Source of the DNA: Isoetes taiwanensis
Lineage: Eukaryota; Streptophyta; Lycopodiopsida; Isoetales; Isoetaceae
Assembly: GCA_021234155.1 (NCBI GenBank)
Contig: JAJEKV010000086.1
Coordinates: 1,364,001-1,428,000 of the forward strand
DNA: 64,000 nucleotides
Reading direction: 5' to 3'
Part shown: one piece after another, positions 9,039 through 22,089 of the stretch
Position numbering within the stretch: the first letter of the stretch is position 1
How the letters are laid out: every line of letters begins with the position of its first letter
Made by a program: the position numbers and the translations under genes
Notes under the pieces: generated by a model
What the model was told of the DNA's origin: nothing
Databases searched by the model: none
Seen by the model: the letters and a program-made list of their open reading frames with translations, nothing else

Positions 9039-11331
9039 GTGTCGGGTTCTCTAGGAATCAAGTTGTTAACATGCTTAAAGGAATTCCTTGCCATGAAATC
9101 AAGTGATAGGGTTACTTTTGTTTATGACATGTTCGCCAACAACATGAAAGGTCGAAGAGTGGGACGACTGGTGCTGCAGGGGAATCTCGTTTGTGAAAGG
9201 GCGTGGTACCTTGGTCTCGGGATCTCAAAGTCGGCATATCTGAAATGGAAGGCCCAATTTCTTGAGGGTGCACGCAAGGCCGAACATGGTAACCGGTGGC
9301 ACCTTGAAGCCTCGCTCCTCGACGTTGGCATGTGAGGCCGTGTTTTCCATGTTCGTGAGGGAGAACGGTGAATCCTTGCCCCACCGTAGAAAGCAAGAGA
9401 AACGAGGAGGGGATAAGAGAGAATGTCGAAGTTGCCCGCAATGTTTACTAAGTCCAAAGATTCTAGAAGAGGTTAATGCAGAGGTTGTGGCATTGACCGG
9501 CAAGAAGGTATCACCCACGTGTTTTCATAGAACGTGGAGGCGGAGTTTCGGGACGTCAAGATCGCGAAAGAAAAATTGCATTCTCCAAATGCGATACATG
9601 TGAGGTGATCCGCACGGGTTCTTCAAGACCAAAGATGAAGGAGAGAGGAGGCTGTTGCATGATGAAAGAAGAGCGATAGACTCGAAAGCAAGCCTCGTGG
9701 TCGCACACAATCTGGTCGTGGAGATTATACCCACCGGTATCCCGGCCAATATCTTTGTATTATTCACGACAAAATGGATCAAGCCAAAACAATGATTCCA
9801 AAATTGCAACAATCAGAAAGTCTCTCCGGAGACTTGACAAGCTGAAAACGACATTGATCGGTGCATTGACTCATGGTCATGGGAATGGATCTTATGGAAA
9901 CTTTGCCCGGACTTATGGCCGGATGACTCCAACTTCCATGTAGGTTCTTTGAATAGCATCTTGAAGAGATTAGAGATGGGGACACAGTATGCGAGGGAGG
10001 CCACCCGCCGCCCGAATCATCTGCTCCAAAATGGGTCTCCTCATTGCGAGACACAACGGCCTTGGAGTCAAAGTTGTCACTATCCAATACCAAAGGCATA
10101 CGCTAATTTGCCACAGTACGGGGACCATCATTGAAGCCCTCGCCCAAGATACTTTATTTGTAGTTGGACAACGATCCGATGAACAAGAATAGGTATGTCT
10201 TCTCCTATCTTTCTTACCTAGTATATCTTGGTGTGTTTGAAGAGATTGAGCTAGGGTTCATGATGCCCGGTCACACACATGATGATATCGATGCCTTGTT
10301 TGGTAACTTCTCTACATCTTTAAAGAAGGCAGAGGTGCTCACAATGCCGAACCACTGTATGAATTCCACAAATGCAACTTGAATACACCCGCCCCTATGT
10401 TGTTGACAAAGTTCGGATTGGAAGGGTTTTATAGAAGGCTACATACCAGATGGGGATGATAGATTGACAGTCATACCACCCCTCTAACTTTCAGATTCGC
10501 TATGAATGGTGATTGGCCACCATGTATTACAAAACTAGACCCACTTACCCGGATTGGTTGCCTTTGGTGGAATAAAAATGTGGAAAGAAAAGAGGACGGG
10601 GAAGCCCATGATGCCGGTTGGATATCCTAAGCCGCTTCCTCCCAAGAAATCGGTGAAGGACCTTGGCCTCGCTCAGCTAAACAAAGATCCACAAGCATAT
10701 ATTGCATTGGGTTGCTTGTTCAACGTCTAACAAAGGTGCTCCAGAAACCGCCAACTACTCGGCACAGTTCACGGCCACGATTGAATATTGGATGAAACTC
10801 TTGCAAGAACTCGGGAACATCAGCAGTGACGAAGGCACTTATAATGACTTCTGGCCATGTACTAGGCAAGCACAAGCTCCACCTCATGTAGCTGTAGTGG
10901 TAGAGCCAATTGCTACTATCACTCCTCCTTATGTCGGCCCTCGGAAGGACAAAGGCACGTGCGGAATTCAACCCATACAAAGATTTGAAGAAAGGTATGT
11001 TTATTATGGCACGCATACGATGATGTGTTTGTGCCCAACTTGGGTGGGCCTAGCTAACGAGGACCCACAAATGGATGATAAGAAGGAGAACTTTGAGACT
11101 ATTACGGTGACTTGGTGGGAGCCAATCCCGATGAGGAACCAAGTCTACCCAGCTAATTATGCCAATTGTTGGAAGAAGAGATGGAGGCCAACGACTGCAA
11201 GTGACCGCATAGAAGTGGAGACTATCGACTACGCTTGGGAGCCATCAAACAAGAAGAAGATACCTAATACTACTAAGATACCCGTGCATGCTGCTGAGGC
11301 ATATGCAGCACTCGCAGGGGATGTCAACTAG
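9039..11331 (+). pseudogene. DUF7869-like transposase-type gene, copy 1 (decayed)
   Basis: Frameshifted pieces in one orientation give a familiar order. First is a helix-turn-helix-like segment (VCERAWYLGLGISKSAYLKWK, then G-KAEHGN) at about 9190-9290. Next is FVRENGE-LP and a SPTCFHRTWRRSF segment to 9560. HDKMDQAKTMIP follows at about 9760. Then LDN-NKNRY-FSYLSYLVYLGVF with GFMMPGHTHDDIDALFGN at about 10165-10310. A C-terminal domain at 10702-11331 has DFWP-TRQ, YVGP, CPTWVGLANEDP, CWKKRWRP and TIDYAWEP. I recall the GHTHDDID block as DUF7869 but could not check it. The conserved acids (D in DKMDQ, D in LDN, DD in HTHDDID) would suit an RNase H-fold nuclease; that is inference. The same order is found at 60.3 to 57.1 kb on the other strand. 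Confidence 0.6.
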
Positions 11332-11399
11332 TGTATGAAAATGAGTCATTCATCCAAGTCTACTAAAAAATGGTCCATAAATTCAGGTATTGTCCATAA

Positions 11400-14300
11400 T
11401 TAATGAAATTGTGCTTGAGATGGCTTTAGGGGGGATGTCAGATCTGCTAATGATGGAGTAAATTCTACTACCTTTATAAGAGCATTTACCATTCAAACAC
11501 TAGTTAGTAGCTTTAGGAACAGACTAATTCAACCAAGTATGAGGGAGGATAGATTTGAGATGAAGGAGAATCTTCTTGTCACTAGAGGTACCCTGGATAA
11601 TATTTCTCAAGAAAGTCCATGACATAAGCTTATTGTTGATGTAGAGATCATTTATGACAGTTAAGCCTTTGTCTGTCTATTTCTTATAAATTCTTGGGTG
11701 TCTCAAAGCTAGAACCTTTTTAGGATGGTTCTTAAGAGTTGGAGTCCAAAAGATAGCCACCTGCAGATTTAGATCATCAAGAAAAGCATAGTCAAAACAT
11801 GTATAGACCTTATTCCAAACCATGATAATATTTCTCATCAAAGGGGATGTGTTAGGCCCTGGATGTAGCTCAATGAAACAAGAGTCAGGAATGATATGAG
11901 CAATTGAAGGATGACCATCTGGGTAGGATCAAGATAAACCAAAATCTGACGAAGTGGGAGGAAGGGCTGGGATTATTGAAAATAGATCTCCAGATATACT
12001 TACCAGCTAAGGCACATGGCTGCAAGTGAAGATCTTTACAGCCTAGCCCCCCTAGATACTTGGCTCTAGCTATAAAGTTCCAATCTACCAAGTGGGATCC
12101 TTTCCAAATGAAGTTCCTGATAATTTTCTCTAATTCAATATAAACACTCTTTGGAGCAACCAGAGCAGAAGAGAAATATATATAAGAGCTGGCCAAGACA
12201 GAATTTGCAATAAGAGTTCTACCTGCAAAAGATAAGCAGCTTCTATAATTATTTAGCTTTCTCTTAATTCTATCAACAATAGGTTGCCAAAGACCTTTTA
12301 AGCAAGAATTCAAAGAGAGAGGCATTCCTAATAGCGTAGAAGCTTGATTGCAATTAGAACCTTAATATTAGCAAAACTTGAATGATTGATGTCACCAATA
12401 ATAGTGCATTTGGCCAGATGCAAATGAACTCGAGGCAAAGAGAGAATTTTTGATGATCTCAAGAAAGAAATCAATATTAGAGATATTAGCATCCAAAAAA
12501 ACAAATGTATCATCAACATATTGGGAGATGGTGAGAGAATTATCACTATGTGGCATTTTAAGTCCAGAGATCCTTCCTAAAGCTTGAAGATGCTGAATAG
12601 CCCTGGTTAGCATCTCTGCCACAATTAAAAAAAAGATAGGGAGCAAGAAGACAGCCTTGTCTCACACCTCGAGATAAGAGAAAAAATTGAGAAGGTGTAC
12701 CATTTAAGATAATAGTAGAATTGGAGTTGACATTTAGGCCATGAATAAGCAGCTTAAGTTTAGGATGAAAGCCAAATTTAGTTAGAGCAAAGTCTAGAAA
12801 ATCCCATCTCACTATATCAAAAGCACGCTCGAAATCCAATTTAAGGAGCACACAATTTTGATTGGATATTTTATTCCAATGAAGTCCTTCCATGGCTACA
12901 ATGTAATTGTCCAGAATGAACCTATTTGGAAGAAAGACAGATTGATACTGAGAAGTTTTTCTGCAGATAAGCCTTGATCCTATTAGCTATAATTTTGGCA
13001 CAGATCTTGTAAGAGGTATTAGTAAGAGAGATATGTCTCCATTCAGAGAAGGCAGAGAGATTATCCACTTTAGAAATAAAAGCAATGAAACCGACTGAGA
13101 TAGAAGGATGAAGATGATTAGCCGCCCAATATCCTCTAACCATTAAAAGAAGATCAGATTTAAGAATATCTCAAAAATGAATATAAAATTCACTTGGAAG
13201 ACCATCAGGGCCAGGAGATTTGCTGTTCCCAAAGGATTTCAAAATATTGAGAACTTCTTCATTGGGAGGATTAACTATAGAGTCATCTATACAATCTATT
13301 GAAGATGGAATTATTGTGTCTATAAGAGCTAAGAAAAGCTTTTCTCTTGTAGAATCAATCTGATTAGGAGGAACCTTTAAAAAAAAAAGAGACATAATTT
13401 TCCTGAAAGAAGGATTTGATAAGCTTAAGATCATCTAGAATAGTACCTGCATCAGTTCTAACTTGTGTCATGGAATTTCTAAGCAGTCTATTTTTAGCCA
13501 TTTTAAAAAAGAACTTAGAGCTACCAAAATCCATCTCCTTATTGAACTTGACTTTGCATTTAATTGCAGAACTTTTGGCTTCACTTTCTTCAGTATTCTT
13601 CAGGTAATTCTCTATCATTTCCTCTCCAATATGAAGATTAGCATTATAAGGATCCTTTTGAAGAAGATACCTAATTTCTCTCATTTGAGAAATAAAACTT
13701 TTCTTCTCCTTAAGTCTCAACAGATGTCTACACGTAGACCACTCCTTGATCCAATTTGTAATCAACTTAATGCAGTAAAACTTCTTCATAAATTGACCAT
13801 TGCTATCAATGTGAATATTTAGATAGAATTCTCTAAAGTCTTTAACAAAGGAGTCATTGTTGAGCAATGCACAATTGAACTTATAAGAGACACTGCCATC
13901 TCTTGTAACCTAGGTTATGTGACGAGTACTCAGAAATTGAGGTCGACGATTAGAGATAACAGTACCTTCATCACTGGTAACAAAGCAATTATCTCAGAAA
14001 GAAGAATCAGGACTGCAAACATAAAATCTGTCCAAAGCGCAGTAGACTCTTTTATCCCTCTTTTGTTTATTTGGCCAAGTAAAAGTAGTAGTGGAAGAGG
14101 GCACATACACCAATGAGGAATCAGAAATAAAGGCTTCCCAATTTTCCTTTTCTAAGCTGGACATATTAAATTTGTTGCCAAGTTTCATATTCCAGGAAGA
14201 AGTATTATTAAAATCACCAGCAACAATCTAATCAGAAGTAGGACTGTCATGTATCCATGAATTGATCTCAGTCCACAGGGTTTCCCTCTCTTTAGGATTG

Positions 14301-14612
14301 GTGGAAGCATAAATATTAATAACCCCAAAAATAGACTCTTGAATTGTGTAGATAATAGCCTGCCACATCTTAGAGGGAGAATTATAAAACGAGACATGTT
14401 TTATGTTTCTTGGATCATGGCAAGACTACCACTTCTACCACTAGCTTCAATCAAGTGGAAGAGGCACCAGGGTAAATCCAATCACCAAGATTGGAAGCTT
14501 CAAATTTGGGGAGCTTGACTTCCTGAAGAAGGATAATGTCAGCATTGTAATTTCTGACTTGGGAGATAACTCTCCTTTTAATAGGGCCTTTGATACCCTT
14601 AACATTTCAAGA
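11400..14612 (-). pseudogene. L1-type LINE ORF2 (endonuclease and reverse transcriptase)
   Basis: Reading down the minus strand: the endonuclease starts with NVKGIKGPIKRR and ADIILLQEVK near 14590-14510, then FGVINIYAS, VAGDFNNT, TFTWPN, ALDRFYV to about 13950. The usual SDH near the end appears as SNR. The reverse transcriptase follows: NSKSPGPDGLPSEFY (13.2 kb), GFIAFISKVDN and RHISLTN (13.1 kb), LLKLDFERAFDIVRW and LSRGVRQGC (12.9-12.65 kb), active site QYVDDT (12.5 kb), and the L1-type thumb/connection (GRTLIANSVLASS, NFIWKG, GGLGCKDL) to 11885, with a tail to about 11400. Several stops and frameshifts interrupt it. It would nick target DNA and prime cDNA synthesis; this copy is dead. It starts where ORF1 stops, about 14610. 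Confidence 0.85.
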
Positions 14613-16100
14613 AGGGAACTTCATTAGAAGGGCATCATCTTTTTTAGTCTTGACCTTGATCTTACCACTAGAGGGCAGGGATTTCTTGATTGAAGCAAGA
14701 GAAGGATTATCAGATAAGAAATCATCCCTTTCCCAATTTTCTAAATCACCATCACTATCATCCCATATCCCACCAGGAACAAACTCAAACATTTTGTTTT
14801 TACATAGGGAAGAAGTAGAAATAACATTTAAGTTTAAATTCTTATCCCTTTTACAATCAGAATAATATTCTATTTGTCTTAAGGGGGAAGAGTCATGACC
14901 TGTGAGGTTTGTATCAGCACCAATGTTTACTATGCCCACATTTTTCAAATCTGCAGCCCCTATTTGATTTCTATTAATCTTCCCAGTTGCATCCAATTCT
15001 CTTTCTGGAGTGTCTTTGACTATATCATCATCCATCAAACTCCATGAACCAACTTGCTGGACAGTTTGCTGTGAATCCAACTTGAACCCCTCCTGTAATG
15101 AAGCTAATTGCTCTGCAATTTCAAAGGAGATAGTGCATGGAGAAGGGTTGTTTATATCAGTGGATGGAAAAAGATCAACGGCGGTGGTGATTATAATCAG
15201 ATTTGGTAGAAGAAGATAAGCTTCTTTGCGGTTACATGGTTGGGCGTAGAAGGGCAATTGCTCAATATTAAGTCAACATCAAGGTCATATTTAAAAGTCA
15301 GCTAATACACGGAAATGGTTAGAGTTACCAATAAATTGTTTGTCCTCCTCCATTTGATGTTCATGTTGAATCAAAAGCGTGGTAGGAATCTCCTTTGTTG
15401 AATAATTTGAGTTGAACTTTTTGTCAATTTCTACAACATCACGGAGGTGGAGCAAGGATAACTTCCACAATGATATCAATGGATTTATTTCAACTTCAAA
15501 AATATTGTCTTTCTTATTAAAATAATTTGCTGCTTCAATACTTTAGTATGTTTGTTTTTCTTGCCTAAGGAATCACACGTACCCTTGTAATGGTTTGAAG
15601 AGTCAAATAATGACTCATCTCTTTTGGATAAGCCTTTAGCATTCAAAATGATTTTATTCAAGGTGTCATGCAGATTTCTGACCTTATCTTTATCCATATT
15701 TATCTTTTTTGCAATACCTTCATGAGCTTTTGTGTTTCTCTTAATATTTTCTTCCTCTAAATTCTCTTGTAGCTGCCATTGACCTTGGTCCAAACAAATT
15801 TGTTGTCTTTAGAAATGATATTTAAACCAGAAGATCCACCAAAATTTTTGTTAACCCTGAAAGAGACCTGGTCAATGACTGTGCCATTTGAATTTTGATT
15901 CAAATGTTGACTGTTGACTTCTTGATCAGCTTTGTTGTCAACCTGATTCACCATTAAAAATGTTGCGCTTTTTTTGCTCCAAAAAGAGGTTTGAATGGTC
16001 GAAGATTTCCAAGGACCTTGTTTAGGGAATCATCCATATGCTTTTCTTGGGTCGATCTCTTCTCACCATAAGGCAATGGGACATCAGAGACAGGGTCCAT
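14607..16100 (-). pseudogene. LINE ORF1 (RNA-binding protein), broken
   Basis: Likely start ATG at 16100 (MDPVSDVPLPYGEKR). Pieces continue at 15954 to 15757, 15793 to 15485, 15479 to 15291 and 15257 to 14607. The sequence is hydrophilic, rich in Asn, Asp and Ser, with KFVWTKVNGSYKR and a C-terminal basic end (SGKIKVKTKK). A second copy at 54533-55836 matches it almost base for base, and that copy keeps about 100 bases near 54725-54830 that are missing here. The C-terminal stop overlaps the start of ORF2. Confidence 0.75.
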
Positions 16101-16382
16101 GGCTGGTAGTTAACCTCTGTAATCCGGATCTTTTGAAAGATTGTCCTAGCATGGAACTTTGAAGGACAAAGGATCTATTGAAGATGCTGAAGAAGTTTGG
16201 GACGATCAGATGGCGCAAAATCAGCAAAAGCGTGAAGAAAGGATAGAAATTTAGGGTAATCTTCTCTTTTAAATTCCATTACAAAAGAGCTAGGGGAAAA
16301 CTACAAAAGCACGAGGAAAAATGGTGGTGGCAGGAGAGAAAATCAAAAAGGCGAAGCCAAAGCAGGGGAAAAGAACCTATCT

Positions 16383-16819
16383 ATGATTAAGAAGATGGAG
16401 AGCCACAATCAAAGCCAAATTGCACGAATTCGAGACTCCATATGCATGAATCATTGCTCAGAATACAACTTGACCACAGTTTTTGTGTCAGACCAGTCAC
16501 AATGCACGTTGAATATGCCAGACGCTGCAGTTTCTTTGATTCCAAAAAATTCTTGGAGCCAAGAATCAATAATTTCAGTTTCAAATTCCACTGAACTCGG
16601 CACAAAAGAGTATTTTGGAAAGAGTAACTCCTCAGGAAAGTACTGGTTGGAAATTAAAGAATTCCACAGCTCTAAAGGTGATCCTTTCAAAAAACCACAA
16701 GTTAGTCTTGAATTATGTTTGATAATTGTAAAGATTCTGGTATCCATCTGCAGCTCTTGATGAAAGAAAACATGTGGGATGCAAGCCCCTACAAGGATTA
16801 ATCCACCAATTCGACTCAA
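16383..16819 (-). other. Unrecognised 122-codon ORF upstream of the LINE
   Basis: A minus-strand ORF (16819 to 16451) encodes a balanced, protein-like sequence with an FFHQELQMDTRIFTIIK segment and SWLQEFFGIKE near its end. It reads towards the LINE. It could be an earlier exon or the N-terminal part of ORF1, or a remnant of another element. I do not recognise it. From 16820 to 17020 nothing else is visible. Confidence 0.3.
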
Positions 16820-17019
16820 AACCTTTTGGGATCAGCAGAAAAAATCAAGCATTGGGTTTGAATAGAATAGGACAAAGAAATCAAGAAAGAAGGCGCTCAT
16901 TGCTGACATAGGCACTCTTTTTTGTAAGAGATGGTTTTGGTTAAATGCTTAGCGTATTATTTTTGTTTATGTTGGCTTGTATTTCATAATTATTATTATT
17001 ATGGCGTAGGTTGAAGGAG

Positions 17020-17478
17020 CTCTTCGCATGTCAAGGTTCCATCTTCAAGATATGGAAAAGCTAGCCGCGAAAATCCGGTAATCATTGGGAATGTGGAGCA
17101 AATAAATAAGGATGTATATGATGAGACGACTCACAATTTGCTATATGAGCATGCACAATTTGAATGTCCCATGGAAGATATTGATAATGAAGTAGATGCA
17201 CAATATAGGAATGACTCACGAAGATGATGGGGTAGCCTTGAGGTAGATCCATTTCGTATTTCTATGAGCATATAATCCATGATGCTAAAACAAAATTATA
17301 TGAGGGTTGCAAGATATCAAGATTGACATTCAATTTATGTATTCTCAACTTACAAGGACAATATAAGATATTAAATGTGGCAATGGATGCAATATTGAGG
17401 TCTGCCTCTTCGTCTAACTCCCCTAATTTTGTTTACGATCTATCTGATCTCTTATTTTGTACATCAATGTTAACTTTA
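17020..17478 (+). pseudogene. CACTA (En/Spm-type) transposase, N-terminal fragment
   Basis: Two frames give HNLLYEHAQFECPMEDID and then YEHIIHDAKTKLYEGC, KISRLTFNLCILNLQGQYKI, VAMDAIL. The LYEGC-SRL-L-LQ pattern, then a helix with I/V-AMDAIL, is the N-terminal part of plant CACTA transposases. The continuation (LPSDNEVPSSHDEA, LGFEYGSIHVCQNECTLY) appears at about 25118-25270 on the same strand, so one coding sequence is split by the 7.6 kb element between. Confidence 0.6.
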
Positions 17479-17542
17479 GGGTGTAAAATCGCTAGTGGGG
17501 TACAACTTTTTTGGCGTTTAAGCACTTAAGTGCTGAAACTTC

Positions 17543-20280
17543 ATGGACGTCGAAGCCGATCACGTCCTTCTCCCTCCTTTCCCCCTGGGCGCGAAAACTC
17601 AGATCAGTGTTTCACTGTTGACGATGGAGGCATGGAGCGCGGATGATTTTCACACCATCAGAGGTCTGTGCAATTCGGGGGTGAAGCCCCACGAGGAAGA
17701 AGCTTGGTTGGAAAATAATGTCACGGATCGAGATTGGGATTCTGTTTGGACAAAGAAGTTGAACAAGGGAAAGATAAAATGGCTTTGTGCAAAGGAGCAT
17801 CTTCAAGAGAAGTTGGAAACACTCACGAAAAATCTACAAGAATTGTCACAACAAAGAAGTAAGAAAGCAAGCGGCCCTTGCTTTTGGCGTTTGAAAATTG
17901 CACTAGATCAATACTTGCACCGAGGAACACAAAGTAAATCGGGGCTGCATTTTGGCATGCAATGTCAAAAGATACCACAACAATAGACAAGTAAAAACAG
18001 AGGCAGATGTTGTAGCACATGTTAGGAAAAACTGAAATGAAGGCAAAGCCAAAGGTGGCAAGCTGGATCAAATGAGGTCGGTGCATGTGATGAAAACATA
18101 AAACCTTTTAGAGAATCAAAAGATCTGGAGATTGGAAAATGGGTTTTACTTATCACAAAGAATGCAGGCGCAGTAGGAAGTGAGCTGAAAGGCAATGAGA
18201 AGGCCTCAATTCTGAAAATGATGTTGGAAGAGGCCGAAAACAGTTTTAAGACAGGCCACAAATGATTTGGCTACAAAAGCGAGGAGGAGTTCAAGCTTAA
18301 TCCAACATGTGAGTTGGAGGCGAAATTAAAGATTTGGAGCGCGGTGTCCGGATGGAAATTTGGCACAGGAACAAGGTACAAAAGCAATGAACCCTACATG
18401 CATTGTTAATGAGCAGGTCAAGCGTAAACTCAAACTTGAGGAGGAGTTAAAAGTTCTCGAAGAAGAACGAGACTTACGCATTTCTACATAAACAATTTGT
18501 GGAAGCTGAAAATGGATACTCTCGCAACATTTAGCATCTCTACTATTATACGAGATAAGTTGCTAGTGGAAGATTCATTTTATACATGTTAGAGCATGTG
18601 CGGAATTCACTAAAGCTTACTGGGTTAAGTTTAGCACTGAATTGCCAACATGAGTATCATATAGCTTGTTGTTCATTGTTGAGAGGAGGACAATGTATTC
18701 ATGGTTGCCTGGAAAGGTGCGGAGGGTGTATTTGACGAGCTAGGTTTTGGCCATGTTGCGGGTGCTTCAAATAGTACACCAAAAAGGATGTGTTAATCCG
18801 TCACGCAATTGAGGTCTCTCCCAGTTGAGGGTTCAAAGAAGGACAATGGTGCCATTTGAAGATGCACAACACCTGCAAAGTCCTATAGGATCTGATCAAT
18901 TGTGACTGATTTGATTGCAACAATGCGAGAACCACCACCACCGGTCAAGAAGCTGTCCAAGAAGCTATAGAAGAAGCTGTAAACACAAAGACCGGTTGGA
19001 AAAAACAACAGAACCGATTGTACACACCGGAAGCACCTAAGGAAGTTGAGGGAGTAATTCCATCGGATGAGGGCAACTTGGCTGAATATATTTTAAAGGA
19101 AAGGCGAAGAACAAAGAAGGGGTAAGTAGGCGGAGGATAGCAAAGTAGTTGTTCGGGGCTACAAGAAAGAGAACAAAAGTAGCTATGCAAAAAGATGCAG
19201 GAAGCAGTCTCAATCATGACACACACATATCGAAGTGTGTTTCAAGAAAATGCAATGGGGCCCTCAAGTTTCGGTGAGCACGATCTTCAACAAGTGATCT
19301 TTGCCATTACTAACCCTGGAAAGGGGTATGGGCATTGTTGGGCAAGAAGGCCACAACTTAGTGTTGATTAAAACATTGAATATTATTGATTTTCTTTTGT
19401 TGCATTCCTTGTAGGATTACCGGTTCATTACGTTGGGTCGGAGAATCCTCACGTTGTCTGAGAAAGGTTTCCACATTCAACCCATTTTTCATTTTCATCT
19501 TCATCTATTTATTCATGTAGTAATTCTGTTGTGTAGGTATTCGGGATGTTCCAACGTACTAAATATTGATTTGCGGCCAAAGATAAACTCATTGTCTTGG
19601 ATTTAAATGGTGTGTTGGTAAAACATTTGGTGCAAATGAACACATGCGCTTGGGCGAGGATTGACAATGACATACACTAGCAGAAAGAAAGTGATATTCA
19701 GACCCGAGCGGTGTTCTTCTTGAAGACTTTGTTCTGAAGTGTTGTGTTGGTATATGGTCATCAATGCAACTCTCCAATGTGGAAGATGTCTTTGCCAAGT
19801 ACTATGTCATTTGAGGAATGATTTGAATTTGTATGGGGGCGGGGAAAAATGTGTGCGAGACCAGTTTTCACCACCCTAACAAACACTGGCTGTCGGTCAT
19901 GATGAAGCCACTTGGGAAAATATATGAGTCATACCCAAGATTCTCGGGTAAGACTTTGCTTCTTGATGATTCATTGTACAAGTCTTACCTTAGTCCCCTG
20001 GAAATTTGGTGGTACACTGCATTCAAGATGGATGTCCATGATGAAGTGCTACCGGTACTCACCCCAAAGATAGAAGAAATCTGCCGAGGCCAAGGCTGAG
20101 GAAGAAATGAAGTTCTTGGTGAAGAATACACATAGATACAAGCCTTGGCCTAAGGCGGATAGAAAGATTATGAAGCTATGCTTGGAAAGACTTTCGGAAA
20201 AGCGGTTCTTGATTCTGCCGAGGGTTTGTGAAGGAGGAATTGGAGAAGGTTTATGGTGATGGCGCTTGTCATTCTCCATG
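17543..20280 (+). pseudogene. FCP1-like HAD protein gene, copy 1
   Basis: The first exon-like ORF (17543-17986) is charged with a coiled-coil end (LQEKLETLTKNLQEL). A second coiled stretch (KRKLKLEEELKVLEEERD) lies near 18420-18480. The FCP1/NIF-like HAD domain is clear at 19575-20240 in pieces. These are KLIVLDLNGVLV (motif I, with Asn for the second Asp), then RPE and LEDFVLKCCVGIWSSM (motif II-like I-WS), NVEDVF, then the HPNKHWLSVMMKPLGKIYE and KTLLLDDSLYKSYLSP segment (the conserved LL-DDS-YK of motif III/IV) in ORF 19833-20099. A Lys-rich tail follows (EEEMKFLVKNTHRYKPWPK). FCP1-type enzymes remove phosphate from proteins such as the RNA polymerase II tail; the DxNG form may be inactive. 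It lies tail to tail with the transposase-like gene. Confidence 0.55.
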
Positions 20281-20989
20281 ATTATTGGTCTGTTTGTCAT
20301 TTATTTAGGCCAAGGAATCCTACACTTTTCATGTACCATCTTTATCTTAATTTAAGAATGTTTTGCTATATTGTTTATGTAGTTCAATGCGGACTTGTCT
20401 ATAAGTTTTTGCTATATTGTTTATATATACTTCAATCTTGTTGAAAGGGATGCTTAAAACTTATCAAGTGCTTAAAAAAAAAAAAAAATTGCCTGCAAGT
20501 GCTATGGTTTGAGTCTTAATGGCGGAAATCTTGCTTATTGTCTTCTGATGTGATGGATACTTTTATGTAGTTGCTTAATGTCATCATGTGCTTCTTGTCA
20601 TGTAGGTAAGGTGCGCGGTGCTTATTGTTAAGCCATATAAGCTGTTTAAAGGTAGCTGTTTATTGCATAAGTGCTTTCGTGTGTTCGAGTGCTTACTCCG
20701 CACTCTTGAAAGTGATTAAAATGCTTAGTGTTTGAAACTAATGAAAGAGCTAGAGCCTTTATTTACATTCAAAGCAGAATCTGAATAATTTGCCATTGGA
20801 ATTCGAACTTCATAAATTTGATAGATAGACAAAAATAACATTTCATAGATGAAGAAGAAGAGATCTCAATGAAACAAGAAACAAAGTTACAACAAAGTTT
20901 GATGGTAAACAAGATTTTTTATAAAAAAGGCCATTAGGCCAATGTACAAAATTTTTACAAAATTTTTACAAAATTTTAGCCACGAGGCG

Positions 20990-21085
20990 GTGTATTCTTC
21001 AAAGGGGTGTCTTCTTGGGTGTCTTCTTCAAGGGGTGTCTTCTTCAAGGGGGTGTCTTCTTCAAGGGGGTGTCTTCTTCATCTTC
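20990..21085. repeat. 18-19 bp tandem repeat (GTGTCTTCTTCAAGGGG)
   Basis: Four to five near-identical units of GGGGTGTCTTCTTCAA, slightly varied in length. On the minus strand this codes for EDTPLKKTP-type repeats and forms the end of the ORF at 21044-21367. Confidence 0.8.
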
Positions 21086-21367
21086 ATACGCTCCTGCATT
21101 CATTCTCCATCTGCAACAAATGAAACAAGCGAAAAAATTAAACAAAGCGAAGATTAAACAAGCGAAAAAATGAAAGCAGAAAACAAATGAAAATTTGCAT
21201 GTACCTTTAAGGAAAGCCACGAGCTCCTCCAAGTCGGCTTCCCTCGTCTTCCTCTTTCCTCTTCCTCTTCCTCTTCTTCCTCTTCCTCTTCCTCTTCTTC
21301 TTCTTAGCCTATCCATCCACTGCATCCACGGTGACATATTCTTCGCGAATTCATTTCCGATTCTCAT
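21044..21367 (-). other. Arg/Gly-rich ORF inside the TIR element
   Basis: It reads MSPWMQWMDRLRRRRGRGRG, then READLEELVAFLKG. A donor-like GGTACATGC follows, and an acceptor ending at about 21097 could join in frame to GAYEDEEDTPLKKTPP. The Arg/Gly tract comes from a CCTCTTCCT-type microsatellite (about 21240-21305). It may be a small third gene of the transposon or chance coding of simple repeats. Around it, 20300-20990 holds nothing I can name. At 21534-21791 there is another minus-strand ORF without known motifs. Confidence 0.25.
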
Positions 21368-22089
21368 TTTTTCGATTCCTCGCCAGTCGGAGACTCCTCA
21401 GGAGGGAGTAAGTGGGGGGGAGAGGGAGGCAGAGTGGGGGGGCAGCAAGCACTCCCGCAGAGGGGGGAAGAGTGGAGGAACACCTCTTCGACGCTTTTAG
21501 TAAGCGCCCGGCCGAGGTGACCTCGGCTCCTCGCTATGTGCTCGCTTCATGCCGGAGGATTGGGAGGAATCGCGGTGGGCGGAGTGAGTAGGAGGAATTG
21601 GAGGCGGATGAATTGGCGGAGAGCTTGTAGGCGGGCGTGAGCTTGTGAAGCCTCTTGCTTAAGTCTGTGCTTAGGGCGTCGTGTGCGATAAACCTCACAC
21701 GCCCGGAACAATTAATTCGTAAACGGGCTGCAATATTTTCATTATGACTATGGAATTGACACATGTCACATCGAGGAAACGCATTTGACAATATATTTTT
21801 GCCAAGAATGTTGGGATAGTGATGGTACCAAAATAAATAATTGAACCTTATTCCAATGTTACAAATCTACATTCTTATAAACAACAATTCAATCTTCATT
21901 TGAAGTATGCGTGTCCATGCACACCACCCTTGTGCATCCTCACTATTGTTAATATATATAAAAATATGTGCTTACATGCTTAGGTCTTTGGAACAACAAA
22001 TCACTTGAAAAGAATAACATCAATTTAGTTAAGTGTCAAACAATTACATTGTTATTGGGAGATGGCCATAATTTTTTCATGGGTCTCTG

